A stretch of 64,000 nt of DNA from Candidatus Obscuribacterales bacterium (lineage in GTDB: Bacteria; Cyanobacteriota; Vampirovibrionia; Obscuribacterales; Obscuribacteraceae), in assembly GCA_019752635.1 (NCBI GenBank), contig JAIELX010000066.1, positions 1 through 64,000 of the forward strand. Reading direction: 5' to 3'. The notes below the pieces were generated by a model that did not search any database, had not been told where the DNA came from, and saw only the letters and a list, made by a program, of their open reading frames with translations. Below are positions 16,713-25,820 of this stretch, in pieces; position 1 is the first letter of the stretch; each line of letters opens with the position of its first letter. The translations under genes and the position numbers were made by a program.

Positions 16713-16760
16713 CTCTTTCAATCGTCAGGCGGGATAATTGAAAGAGGATTTATTTTTTTG
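16713..16760. promoter_or_regulatory. Inverted repeat followed by a T-run in a divergent spacer
   Basis: CTCTTTCAAT (16713-16722) and ATTGAAAGAG (16737-16746) are a perfect 10-bp inverted repeat around a 14-nt loop, followed by a T-rich run to 16759. It looks like a terminator on the plus strand, yet it lies between divergent genes. It could also be a dyad operator or the end of an unseen small RNA. A -10-like CATAAT at 16772-16777 follows and may start the envelope cassette. Confidence 0.45.
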
Positions 16761-16796
16761 CTCTCGTGGCGCATAATGGCATTAAGGCGGTGCTGA

Positions 16797-17246
16797 ATGG
16801 AAGTACTCAAGTCGCGATCTTCCGAAATTGTACTCGTGCTGATGCTTGTACTGTTATTCACTTGTATCAGAGTCTATTACGGTGGTGAGCAGGCGTTCAT
16901 GATTGTGTGGAAGGGCGAGCTTAGCTTTGCTGACACTTTGGTCAGTCTTGAAGACATGATCAAAATGCCTCGCACGCAATTGCAGGGACAGCATCGTTCC
17001 GTGTTCTACCAGTTGGAAGAGATGGGCTATCTGGATGACAGCCAGGAGGAGCTTTTGCAGCACGTGCGCAAGAAGAATCGCGCCAGAAAACTACAGTTGG
17101 AAGGAAAACGCGATTTGGAAGCATCGGGCTCGGAAAAGGCTGCTGCGCCTAACTCAGAAGGAACAGCGCCTGCAACGTCTACATCAACTGAAACTAAGAA
17201 TGACTCTCAAGCCAAGCCCGGTGATGATTCCGGGACGGTAGATTAA
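16797..17246 (+). CDS. Small membrane-anchored protein, first gene of an envelope cassette
   Basis: 149 residues from ATG 16797. One N-terminal helix (IVLVLMLVLLFTCIRVYY, about 11-28) is followed by a soluble helical region with MIKMPRTQLQGQHRSVFYQLEEM and a basic stretch (HVRKKNRARKLQLEGKRD). The last 45 residues are low complexity (Ala, Ser, Thr, Asp). It precedes the MBOAT gene by 122 nt on the same strand and may belong to the same unit. No family is recognised. Confidence 0.7.
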   Translation: MEVLKSRSSEIVLVLMLVLLFTCIRVYYGGEQAFMIVWKGELSFADTLVSLEDMIKMPRTQLQGQHRSVFYQLEEMGYLDDSQEELLQHVRKKNRARKLQLEGKRDLEASGSEKAAAPNSEGTAPATSTSTETKNDSQAKPGDDSGTVD

Positions 17247-17368
17247 TTTCCTCACAAGCACATAAGCTGGACTTTGCCACTGGTCGTCGTTATCATTGAC
17301 AAGTCCTGCCGGAACCGAAAGAAGCTTATTCTAGTTGGTTTTGTCGGATTCTATCGGACGACTGGCGT

Positions 17369-18814
17369 ATGCTCTTTAACTCCTTAAAGTATGCGATTTT
17401 TCTGCCCGTTGTAGTGCTGCTGTTCTGGTGCTGCCCGCAAAAATTTCGTGTGCCGTTGCTGCTAATTGCCAGTTATGTGTTTTACATGAGCTGGCGACCG
17501 ATTTACGTCTTCCTAATTCTCGGCCTGACCGCACTAAATTATTTCGCCGGACTCTTGATTGCAGGGCAGCCGGACCGTAAGAGAATGTGGCTGACACTAG
17601 CGGTGGTGGCAAACCTCGCAACGCTGGCATATTTTAAGTATGCCTACTTCTTTGATGAAACGCTCTCGGCAATGCTTCGACCCGCGGGAATCAACGTTCC
17701 TGCTATTCCGTTTGATATTGTGTTGCCATTGGGCATTTCGTTCTTTGTGTTTGAGTTCATTCACTATGTCGTAGATGTTTATCGGGGCGGTGAACCGGTC
17801 AAGTCCTTTCCCGGGTTTTGTTTGTTTGCTAGCTTCTTTCCGACGCAGATAGCCGGGCCGATTAAGCGCTATCAGGATTTTGTGCCGCAGTTTCTGTCTC
17901 AGCCGAAGTTCTCCATAGCCTGTTTGGATGAAGGTATCTCCTTGATTTTGCTGGGATTGTTCAAGAAGGTTTTGATTGCCGACAACCTGGCCTTCTTCGT
18001 ACAAGGCGGATTTGCGAACCCCGGGCTGTTTACCGGGTTGGATCTCTGGTTGTTCACATACGCATTTGCCTTTCAGATTTATTTCGATTTTTCCGGCTAC
18101 ACCGATATCGCTCGCGGTTCGGCCAAATTGTTCGGATATAAAGTTCCAATCAATTTCAACTTGCCTTACCTGGCGGCGAACATTGCCGATTTCTGGCATC
18201 GTTGGCATATCTCCTTGTCCACCTGGTTGCGGGACTATCTGTTTGTTCCATTGGGTGGCTCGCGCTGTTCCAAGTGGTTGAACTACCGCAATCTCTTCTT
18301 GACCATGGCTCTTGGCGGGCTGTGGCATGGCGCCGCAATGCACTACCTGTTGTGGGGGGCATTTCACGGCATCTTGCTCATCTTGCACAAAGAATTTCAG
18401 CGGGTGAAGGAGGGGGTGGCACCGATGCGCTGCGTGGTGGCTAGTACGCCTGGCAAGATTGCGTCGATGCTTTTGACGTTTCACGCTGTTTGCGTTGGCT
18501 GGGTGTTCTTTCGTGCTGAAACAACCGAGTCGTGTTTCGCAATTTTGAAAAAAATGTTTTTCTTGGAATCAGCGCAAACAAACTCGTTGGCGATGAATCT
18601 ATTCAACATCAATTATCCGTTGATCTACCCTTCTGTTTTTCTGATTCTGCCGCTGCTGGCCGTGGGGCACATCGCCATGGGTTACATCGATCGACACGGG
18701 CTGATTGCGCGCGTGCCGCGACCGCTCAAAGCCGTGTGGTGTTTTGCTTTGCTGTTTATTGTTATTACTTTCTCGCCGGATAAATCACCGCGATTTATCT
18801 ACTTTCAGTTTTAG
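17369..18814 (+). CDS. MBOAT family membrane O-acyltransferase (AlgI-like)
   Basis: A 481-residue polytopic membrane protein of the MBOAT/AlgI group, which passes acetyl or other acyl groups across the inner membrane to a glycan acceptor. Motifs: LGISFFVFEFIHYVVDVYRG, PTQIAGPIKRY, the DFWHRWHISLSTWLRDYLFVPLGG block, and the catalytic His (about residue 319) in LGGLWHGAAMHYLLWG. About ten hydrophobic segments can be seen. Family members work with an SGNH-type partner, and the next gene, 12 nt downstream, encodes such a protein. Confidence 0.93.
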   Translation: MLFNSLKYAIFLPVVVLLFWCCPQKFRVPLLLIASYVFYMSWRPIYVFLILGLTALNYFAGLLIAGQPDRKRMWLTLAVVANLATLAYFKYAYFFDETLSAMLRPAGINVPAIPFDIVLPLGISFFVFEFIHYVVDVYRGGEPVKSFPGFCLFASFFPTQIAGPIKRYQDFVPQFLSQPKFSIACLDEGISLILLGLFKKVLIADNLAFFVQGGFANPGLFTGLDLWLFTYAFAFQIYFDFSGYTDIARGSAKLFGYKVPINFNLPYLAANIADFWHRWHISLSTWLRDYLFVPLGGSRCSKWLNYRNLFLTMALGGLWHGAAMHYLLWGAFHGILLILHKEFQRVKEGVAPMRCVVASTPGKIASMLLTFHAVCVGWVFFRAETTESCFAILKKMFFLESAQTNSLAMNLFNINYPLIYPSVFLILPLLAVGHIAMGYIDRHGLIARVPRPLKAVWCFALLFIVITFSPDKSPRFIYFQF

Positions 18815-18826
18815 AGGGGCGGTGCG

Positions 18827-20032
18827 ATGAAAGAAAGATTGGCGACGGGTTTGAAAGCGTTTTCGCAAAGCTATGCTCTTTGGGCCATTGCCGCGCTGTT
18901 CGTGTTTGATTTTGCGGTGCGTTGCTCAATTGCTTATTGGCCGATAGATCCGTTGAATTCACCCAACCGCAGCTGGGTTTGGTGGGCGGTTCAGGATTTT
19001 CGCAAAGCTGGAGTCGATCCGCAGAAACGACCGGACATCGTATTGATGGGGTCGTCTCTGATGATGGCGGCGTTGCACGGCGGCGATGCTACTTATCTTA
19101 ACCAGCCTCAAAACGTTGCTTTTCACCACCGCGCTCGCGTGTTGGAAGATCTACTCAGGCAACGGACCGGATTGCCGGTCAATACTTTTGCATTTGCGAT
19201 CGGCGGGCAGATGGCATCGGATGCATATGCTCTGACTACGACGCTCCTTCGTGGAGCGAATCAACCGAAAGCCATCATCTATGGAATCGCTCCGCGCGAT
19301 TTTATGGATAACACACTTACCAGCCCGGCAAGCACTGAGACCTTCAGATACATGAGTCGAATCGGCGGACTGGATGAAGTTGCCTGGCAGTCTCGTCCGG
19401 GTTTCTGGGAGCAAGTTGAGTTCGGTTTGGCGCAACTGAGTTCTCTGTACAATCATCGACTCGATTTTGTCTATCTTCAAAACAAATACGTTAAAGAAAT
19501 TCTTGAACACACAACTGTGTTCAAGAATTTGGATGAAGTGCACACACCCTTTGCCTTGCGCAAACAAGCACTTCTGGAGCTACCGGAGGATCAGGGACCT
19601 AACGATTTGATGATTCTTCCGTTCAAGGCGGAAGAGTACAGGTTTGATGACAATTTGAATGAGTACCGTATGCGGTATCGCGCATTCAAGCCCAAATTGT
19701 TTGAGATGCAGCTCTCCTTTCTGGAGAGAATGCTCAAGTTCTGCAAGGAACAGGGGACAGCAGTTTATCTGGTGAACATGCCGTTGACGCAGGCAAATGT
19801 CGACTTGATGCCGCCGGGCTTTTATCAAAACTACAAGCAGCGAATAGGTTCGTTGGCCGGCAAGTACGGTGCCAGTGTCTTAGACATGCATGATCCCTCG
19901 GTGTTCGGTAAGGAACTGTTTGCGGATTCGGTGCACATGAACGGTGCCGGGGGAGTCAAATTTTTCAAGGAACTCTCGGCAAGAACTCCTTTGAATTCGG
20001 TCGCGAGCGGACGTAAGGTGAATTTGCAATGA
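18827..20032 (+). CDS. SGNH/DUF1574-like protein, MBOAT partner
   Basis: 401 residues with one N-terminal membrane helix (ALWAIAALFVFDFAVRC, about 17-33) and a large extracytoplasmic domain. SGNH hydrolase marks are visible: block I GSSLMMAA at about 75 (nucleophile Ser) and block V DSVHMN at about 366-371 (Asp and His). This is the layout of AlgJ/AlgX, PatB or DltD-like proteins that receive acyl groups from MBOAT enzymes and place them on polymers. It starts 12 nt after the MBOAT gene and overlaps the next gene by 4 nt. Confidence 0.82.
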   Translation: MKERLATGLKAFSQSYALWAIAALFVFDFAVRCSIAYWPIDPLNSPNRSWVWWAVQDFRKAGVDPQKRPDIVLMGSSLMMAALHGGDATYLNQPQNVAFHHRARVLEDLLRQRTGLPVNTFAFAIGGQMASDAYALTTTLLRGANQPKAIIYGIAPRDFMDNTLTSPASTETFRYMSRIGGLDEVAWQSRPGFWEQVEFGLAQLSSLYNHRLDFVYLQNKYVKEILEHTTVFKNLDEVHTPFALRKQALLELPEDQGPNDLMILPFKAEEYRFDDNLNEYRMRYRAFKPKLFEMQLSFLERMLKFCKEQGTAVYLVNMPLTQANVDLMPPGFYQNYKQRIGSLAGKYGASVLDMHDPSVFGKELFADSVHMNGAGGVKFFKELSARTPLNSVASGRKVNLQ

Positions 20033-22866
20033 GTGGCGCAGAAATAGATTCTCAGCCGTTGGTGGTTGATGAAAAGCAACATAACGAGCAGAAGGAACAG
20101 AAGGGGCGCTTCGGCGGGTTAGAGGCCTGGATCTTCTTCTTCTTGGCATTTGTCCTGTGTTACGCCCAAACTTTCTGGAGCGGCTCGCCGCTGTTAACAC
20201 TGCTGTTCGATTCCTCCGGCTATCTCTGGGTCGCCGAAGGGCTTCAACAGTGTGCCAATGCCGATACAGTGAACGGTATCGCCCGGTACGTGTCCTCCGG
20301 ATTTTCCGAGACTGCCGGAATGGCGTTGCGCCATTTGCTCGAGCCCATGGCTGACATTTGCAAAACCGGTCCTGTCCTGCCGTTGATAACGGCTTCGTGC
20401 TACAGCCTGGTGGGGAAGTCTGCTACGTCGGCGAATTGGCATGTCGGTGGAACGCTGATGTGCCTGCTGTCTGCTGCTATCTCGCCGATGCTCTATCTGT
20501 GGGGGAAGCGCTTAGGTGGAACCGGGACCGGACGTATTGCCGGCCTGTTGGCGGCAACCTACCCTGCTTTCTTGGTGAACTCCGGACGCCTGCTGTCAGA
20601 GATTCCCGCTCTTGCAATTTGTACGGCGGCACTTTTTGTAATTTCCGTAGTTTGCGAATCGGTGATCAAGCGATCTCAACCATCGGCGCCGTCCGCGCTC
20701 TCTGTTCGCGGGGCGGCTGGCGGCGGTGCCGCTATCGGCGTTTGCGCCGGGTTGATTATGATGGCTCGCCCTCCTTTATTGTTGTTGCCTCTTATTCTCG
20801 GTGCAACGTTGCCGCTCTGGTACAAATGGAGCTTGAGCCAAAGCTTCAGCGATGCCGCCAAAGCGACAGAGCGTGCTCGGGCGTCGCAGGCGCGTCTGAC
20901 TCCGGCACTGATTGTCGGACTGGTGTCCGGCGTCATATGCGGCGCTGCATTGTTGTTGGCTCCCTGGGCTGCCTGTAAGACTATTTTGACAGGCAAACCT
21001 TCAATCACCGTTGACCGGTATGGCGCGTACAACCTCTATGCGGGATGCAATGTCGATAATGACGGTTGGGACATACTGCCATCTGTCTATGTCAATCATC
21101 CAGACCAGTTTAAAAAGTCCATTTCGGACGTGGCTGCATCCGTTGTCGCTGAGGCGGCCAGTCAGCCAGGTGAGTTTGTCGACCTGATGCTGCGAAAGCC
21201 CGGTCGGATGGTAGCTGCTCCATGGAACGATTTTCAGGTCGCTTGTCTGGGGGCACCGTGGTATCTCCAGCGGTTCTGGCAACAGTTTCTTTTGCTTGCT
21301 GCATTCTTCGGCTTCGTTTCAATTGCCGCAGACGGCGTTGCACGCAAAGATACTCGGCTGCTCGTCTTTGCCGGTGTTGCCGGAACCGCGATTGCTTATC
21401 ACCTGGTTAATGTGCTGTTCATCACGATGAGCAGGTACTTTGTTGTTTGCATGCCACTGCTTTTGCTTTCGGCGGCCAGGCTGTTTGATGATGTGATGTC
21501 CGGCCGAGTCAGGAATCGCGATTTTATGATCCTGGCTTTACTCTTGTTTCCGGTCATCTCCACCGCCGGTGCGATCGCTCTGACCAATGACAGCACTGTT
21601 GCCGGTATCACTGGTGTTTTCACTGCGCTGTCTTTCCCGGCAGTGTTTTCGGTGCTTATCACATCGGCGCTGGCCATTTCCCTTTTACTCGGTGGAAGCG
21701 AATACAGTAAAGCGCGCTTCTTGCGGCTACCGATTTCCATCGCAATGGCTGTCGCGACCATGTGCTGCTTGTGCAGTTCTCGCGATTTTGCCGCCGGTCT
21801 GGGAACGCTGGTTGAAAAGAAGGCCGCCGAGCCCATTACCCTTGTGGCCAAAAACTGTAATCCCGGCTGTGCCTCTATGCGTTGGTTCGTGGTTGCGGAC
21901 TTTGCCGGACGCACCACAGACAATACCGTATCGGTGCGATTGAACGATAAGCAAATAGGAGCTGATTGGACTCCGCTCTGGTCCCGAATGCCGGCCTGGC
22001 GTGAGAACCTGTCATTCCTGGCTGCATTCGCTTATTCTTGCGGAAAGAAGTTAGAAGACTTTTCTCAATGGTCTTGTCTGGAGGTGCCGGCCAGCGCGGT
22101 AAGCAATCAGAGCAACGTTATTGCTCTGGATGCACCATTGCGAGGTGACTTGAACGACGCTGATCATGGTAACCGCACCATGACGTTGGCGAAGTTTTCC
22201 TGGAGCAAAGGTTTCTTCGCGGATATGCCGGGCGAGATGCGAATTTCGGAACCTGCTCGTTTCTCCCCTGATCGCGCCTCGGACTTGGAGCGCATGGCCT
22301 CGGGCGTGGTGCCGCGAGCTTTCCTGGTTGCGGCGCCCCTTGTCGAATCAGAAGAAACACGCGAGACTTACGACACTCGCGAATTCTCGCCGCCGCCGCA
22401 AGTTGTAACCACCGGGTTTGATAGTCGACTGAAAACTGTTGAGCTTACAGAGTTGGGCTACTGTACGAAAGACGAGCGTGTGTTAGTAAGGGTGCATGTC
22501 TCCGGCAAAGTACGCACTACAAAGGGTGCCGGCGATGCTTCTGTCTGTATTGTGGAAAATATTAGCACCAATGGCCGGCTGCACGACGAGCTTGCTCCGA
22601 TGGCGCCACAAAAGATTGAAGCCGGACCGCAATGGACTGCCTTTCAGTTTGATGATTTTGTTCCGCTTTCAGCCGGTAGTAGGCTGGAATCTCTGCGGTT
22701 GCTATTTGCCGGTCGCCCCTGGTGGGAAGTACTTTCATACAATAGTGCCAAAGGTAGAGCGACCCTGGAGTTTTCTGATTTGCACGTGTCCATCACCAAT
22801 GCCGCTGCGTTGGATTTGACCAGCGCGCATGTGTTGCCGTTGGCAGCGCAGTCGAAGAAGGACTAG
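20029..22866 (+). CDS. Large GT-C-like membrane glycosyltransferase
   Basis: 945 residues, start overlapping the previous gene as ATGA. The first about 560 residues are polytopic (at least ten hydrophobic segments), with an acidic first loop LFDSSGYLW (Asp61) and NSGRLLSEIPAL, as in PMT/ArnT-like GT-C enzymes that use lipid-linked sugars. RYFVVCMPLLLLSAARLFDD resembles the later helices of that family. The C-terminal about 380 residues are soluble, with two beta-rich jelly-roll-like parts, and are probably extracytoplasmic. It is likely to add sugar to the polymer or lipid acylated by its neighbours. Acceptor and donor are unknown. Confidence 0.72.
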   Translation: MSGAEIDSQPLVVDEKQHNEQKEQKGRFGGLEAWIFFFLAFVLCYAQTFWSGSPLLTLLFDSSGYLWVAEGLQQCANADTVNGIARYVSSGFSETAGMALRHLLEPMADICKTGPVLPLITASCYSLVGKSATSANWHVGGTLMCLLSAAISPMLYLWGKRLGGTGTGRIAGLLAATYPAFLVNSGRLLSEIPALAICTAALFVISVVCESVIKRSQPSAPSALSVRGAAGGGAAIGVCAGLIMMARPPLLLLPLILGATLPLWYKWSLSQSFSDAAKATERARASQARLTPALIVGLVSGVICGAALLLAPWAACKTILTGKPSITVDRYGAYNLYAGCNVDNDGWDILPSVYVNHPDQFKKSISDVAASVVAEAASQPGEFVDLMLRKPGRMVAAPWNDFQVACLGAPWYLQRFWQQFLLLAAFFGFVSIAADGVARKDTRLLVFAGVAGTAIAYHLVNVLFITMSRYFVVCMPLLLLSAARLFDDVMSGRVRNRDFMILALLLFPVISTAGAIALTNDSTVAGITGVFTALSFPAVFSVLITSALAISLLLGGSEYSKARFLRLPISIAMAVATMCCLCSSRDFAAGLGTLVEKKAAEPITLVAKNCNPGCASMRWFVVADFAGRTTDNTVSVRLNDKQIGADWTPLWSRMPAWRENLSFLAAFAYSCGKKLEDFSQWSCLEVPASAVSNQSNVIALDAPLRGDLNDADHGNRTMTLAKFSWSKGFFADMPGEMRISEPARFSPDRASDLERMASGVVPRAFLVAAPLVESEETRETYDTREFSPPPQVVTTGFDSRLKTVELTELGYCTKDERVLVRVHVSGKVRTTKGAGDASVCIVENISTNGRLHDELAPMAPQKIEAGPQWTAFQFDDFVPLSAGSRLESLRLLFAGRPWWEVLSYNSAKGRATLEFSDLHVSITNAAALDLTSAHVLPLAAQSKKD

Positions 22867-22873
22867 AAAAGCG

Positions 22874-23521
22874 TCAGAATTCCGCCCAGGGGGGCGGCGC
22901 GCTGGTATCTGCGTGTGCCATCATTGCGGAGAGTCTTCGGAAGACCGCAGGATGATCCGCCTTTTCATCGGTCTGAATCAAGCCTGTTCCATCTCCGGTG
23001 GAAAACATTTTGAACACCTGCGTGTTTACGCCGGGATGTGATGGAATACCTATGGCTTCGCCCGTCCTGTTGCATCGCAACGTGACAAAGACTGCTTCGA
23101 CCGGTTTGCTTCCCGTGATTGGTGCTTGAAAGGCCTGCCCGGGAACGATTTGCACTGCGTTGACGCCCAAGTGCATCAGCATGCCGGACAGGCTGTCTCG
23201 GATAAAGACCAAACGAGCGATGTGAGAACCGAGGCTTTCCACTGCTCGCCGAGCAACTTGCAGTTCCCCGCTCATCAAGGCAGCGCCCAGGTCGATGATT
23301 GCTTGTTTGTCTTGCGGAATTATTAGTCGTTGTGTTTTCAAAATCTTTGCGACTTTCTGCAGCAATACCTGATTTCTTGCTTCTTGCGGAATGGTAACTT
23401 CGTCCGGTGCTCCGGGCATCCGTGAACAAATCTTTGCCGGAATGTCACCCAGCTCGTACAGGATCGCAGGTTGTTCCGGTTGTTGCCGGTTGCTATTCGA
23501 CTGCAGAGTGCGGCCTCTCAT
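22874..23521 (-). CDS. Protein of unknown function at the end of a leftward operon
   Basis: A globular protein of about 216 residues if it starts at ATG 23521. The frame is open further upstream but there the sequence is less protein-like. No clear SD is seen, so the start is uncertain. The core begins at AILYELGDIPAKICSRMPGA, continues with helical text (QEARNQVLLQKVAKILKTQR), and a beta-rich second half (GVNAVQIVPGQAF). No signal peptide or known motif is visible. It is 73 nt downstream of the 741-aa secreted protein gene on the same strand. Confidence 0.6.
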   Translation of the reverse strand: MRGRTLQSNSNRQQPEQPAILYELGDIPAKICSRMPGAPDEVTIPQEARNQVLLQKVAKILKTQRLIIPQDKQAIIDLGAALMSGELQVARRAVESLGSHIARLVFIRDSLSGMLMHLGVNAVQIVPGQAFQAPITGSKPVEAVFVTLRCNRTGEAIGIPSHPGVNTQVFKMFSTGDGTGLIQTDEKADHPAVFRRLSAMMAHADTSAPPPWAEF

Positions 23522-23594
23522 TTGAGCGTGTGGACTGGTATTTCGAGGACTTGCCCATGTCGGTTCGTCTCGGACTATACCGCATTCTATTAGT

Positions 23595-25820
23595 TTAATA
23601 CCAATATGGGGTGTCTTTTGCCCAACTCGAATTCTTAAAGCGTGAATGCAAAAGCTGGAATGCTTGTTTTGATAATCCTTTGGTTGTATCGTCCGTAGCA
23701 CCGTAGCGTGTGCATTTAACCGCCAGGTGGAGGGCTTCCGCTAATCGAGGATCGCCTGGATTTGTTTTCAGTCGATTGATCACGCTCTTTGTCAGGTAAG
23801 TTGGTGCGGTTTCCACTTTAGAGAGCTTCGCAATTTCCGACTTTGCCTGCGATTTGTCGGAGGCGGTTAGAAACAGAGGATCTATCTTCTCTACATCTGA
23901 GTTCGTCGTAATGCCGGAGCTCCACCACCAGCCGCTGCTGTCGCCGTAGTTATCGTCCTGCTGGATGCCGGTTGTGACTTCCGGTCTTGCCGAGGAGTAT
24001 TTGAGCATTATGTAAGTGGCTGCAAATGAACGATCCGCCGGTGTCTTTGCTGCCAGGTAAGCGTTAACTAGCGGTGCGCGCGACTTGTTGAACGGTAACA
24101 TCGTTGTGGCAAGACTGCGAGCCATGCTGTCGTCGCCAATCAGCACGGCTCGGACCCAGGAGGTCCACGCGACGTTGTTGCGTATGTCTTTCGGTAGCGT
24201 CTTTGTGTCCGCTACTTGTTTAAGAACGCGAAGCGGCATTCCTGAAATGAGTACCTGACCGGCTTCGGGGGTGAGCAGCGGATTGGTTCTTTCGATCTTT
24301 CCTGCTTCGCGCTCGGTCACATCGTCGGGGACGCCGTCGATTAGCCCGCTGTCTAAGATTGCCGCAGGGTTTTGGATGCCGAAGCGCAGAAACTCTTCCA
24401 GATTGCGTGAAAGGGGTAAGCGCATGGTTTTCAATTCATTTTGCGCCGATATCAAAAGGTCGGGTGCCGGCGCGGCCAATACCCTGTCGATCGCTGTTCT
24501 TGCCTCGTCGAGCTTCCCACGCTCGATGTTTAGTCTGTTAACTTCGGAGAAGAGCGTCCATTTTGCGGTGGACGAATTCTCTTTGGATGCGGCGGTAATA
24601 ATCGCTGCGGCGTCGGCATGTTTCCCGTTAATAGCCGTGGCTGCAGCTACCAGCCATGGCAGCGAGCCTGTCTTCTTCCACTGCTCGACTGCATGCGCTG
24701 TAGATGTATCGCCGTCTGTTTGGTAAGTCATGATCCAATCGATCATTTCCGGCTGTTTTACATCATGCGGTAAAGTATCGTATTTGGTATCGCTGAGCGA
24801 TTCGGACAGGCCTTCGCCGAGGATTCGATCCAGCGTCTTCGTCAGTTCTGCTGCGCTTTGTTCGGTAAATGCAACCTGAGTCAAACTCGCCAGGTGTTCG
24901 ACCGGTGCAATTCGCGCTTGAATGTAATCGTCCAGTGGTTTGAGATCGTCGTGAATCGACTGATATGCATTGTCGGCCAGAAGTTTTGCTATTCGGCCGT
25001 GAGCCTCTTTCAGTTGAGTATCCCCTCCGGCTTTGGTCAGGCTTGCTTGCCGAATCAGCGCGCGTACTGCAAGGTATGGCGCAATGTTTTTCCAGGGCGA
25101 AGCGCTGTCTGCTGCTATTGAGTCGAATTGCTTGACGGCCGTTTCGAAATTTTGGGCGTAAAAATTGGCGGCGGCAATTTGATAGGCCCGTTGCTTCTGC
25201 AGCGTAACGTCCGCCGTTGCCGGTAACGGCGCCGGAATCTTGAGCGCGACTTTCTTATCTGAATACGGAGCCTCACCGCAATTCGAAAACACGTCATCCT
25301 GGGCGGAGAGCCACTCTTTGACCTCAGGGGAAGTGGCTCCGTATTTCCCGACCAGGGCGTTCAGTGTTTCGCCAGCTGTTTTGAATGCGGATGGCTGGCA
25401 GTTGCAGTATGTTTGCCAGGCTTCATCCGGATTAATTGCGCGTTCGGTATACAAGTTGTCAATTTTTGTGGTGCCGGGGATGGTGGCGCGAAGTTTCAAC
25501 CAGCCGGACGTATCGGTGTTGCAGGAGTAATCGGACTGTCCGAGCCTGTTGTCCCAAAGTGACACCATCGCGTCTTGTTCCGGTTTTGTCAGAGGTTTGC
25601 CCGCTAGATACCTGTAGGCGACGATCAAGTACGAGCGCGCATATCCCGGCTGAAGAATGCTGAGGTCTCCCGCTGCGAACTTCTTTAGCGGAAAGTCGGG
25701 ATGGTTTGTGTAGGTGAAACACGGGTCAACGCTAAATGCGCAGCCGTATGCCGGTATCGTTGTGGTGACTACACTGACTAACGTTGACAAAACAAGTGCA
25801 GTTGCAAATGATTTCTTCAT
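23595..25820 (-). CDS. Large secreted protein of unknown function, partner of a DUF3142-like protein
   Basis: 741 residues with a Sec signal peptide (MKKSFATALVLSTLVSVVTT, cleavage near AYG-CAF) and an SD (AGGAG) before ATG 25820. The mature start is Cys-rich (CAFSVDPCFTY, NCQPSAF, FSNCGEAP). It continues with long alpha-helical repeats resembling TPR or HEAT solenoids (for example AYQIAAANFYAQNFETAVKQF). If the first Cys is lipidated it would be a lipoprotein, but the site AYGC is not a strict lipobox. Its ATG overlaps the stop of the upstream gene by 4 nt, so the two are co-made. Confidence 0.8.
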   Translation of the reverse strand: MKKSFATALVLSTLVSVVTTTIPAYGCAFSVDPCFTYTNHPDFPLKKFAAGDLSILQPGYARSYLIVAYRYLAGKPLTKPEQDAMVSLWDNRLGQSDYSCNTDTSGWLKLRATIPGTTKIDNLYTERAINPDEAWQTYCNCQPSAFKTAGETLNALVGKYGATSPEVKEWLSAQDDVFSNCGEAPYSDKKVALKIPAPLPATADVTLQKQRAYQIAAANFYAQNFETAVKQFDSIAADSASPWKNIAPYLAVRALIRQASLTKAGGDTQLKEAHGRIAKLLADNAYQSIHDDLKPLDDYIQARIAPVEHLASLTQVAFTEQSAAELTKTLDRILGEGLSESLSDTKYDTLPHDVKQPEMIDWIMTYQTDGDTSTAHAVEQWKKTGSLPWLVAAATAINGKHADAAAIITAASKENSSTAKWTLFSEVNRLNIERGKLDEARTAIDRVLAAPAPDLLISAQNELKTMRLPLSRNLEEFLRFGIQNPAAILDSGLIDGVPDDVTEREAGKIERTNPLLTPEAGQVLISGMPLRVLKQVADTKTLPKDIRNNVAWTSWVRAVLIGDDSMARSLATTMLPFNKSRAPLVNAYLAAKTPADRSFAATYIMLKYSSARPEVTTGIQQDDNYGDSSGWWWSSGITTNSDVEKIDPLFLTASDKSQAKSEIAKLSKVETAPTYLTKSVINRLKTNPGDPRLAEALHLAVKCTRYGATDDTTKGLSKQAFQLLHSRFKNSSWAKDTPYWY

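Noticed and set aside
17296..17332. TTGACA at 17296-17301 as a promoter for the MBOAT gene
   Set aside because: There is no -10 at a fitting distance. The only A/T-rich box (TTATTC) is 25 nt away.
17597..18484. A 295-codon frame antisense to the MBOAT gene
   Set aside because: Low-quality composition and no start signal. The MBOAT motifs fix the coding strand.
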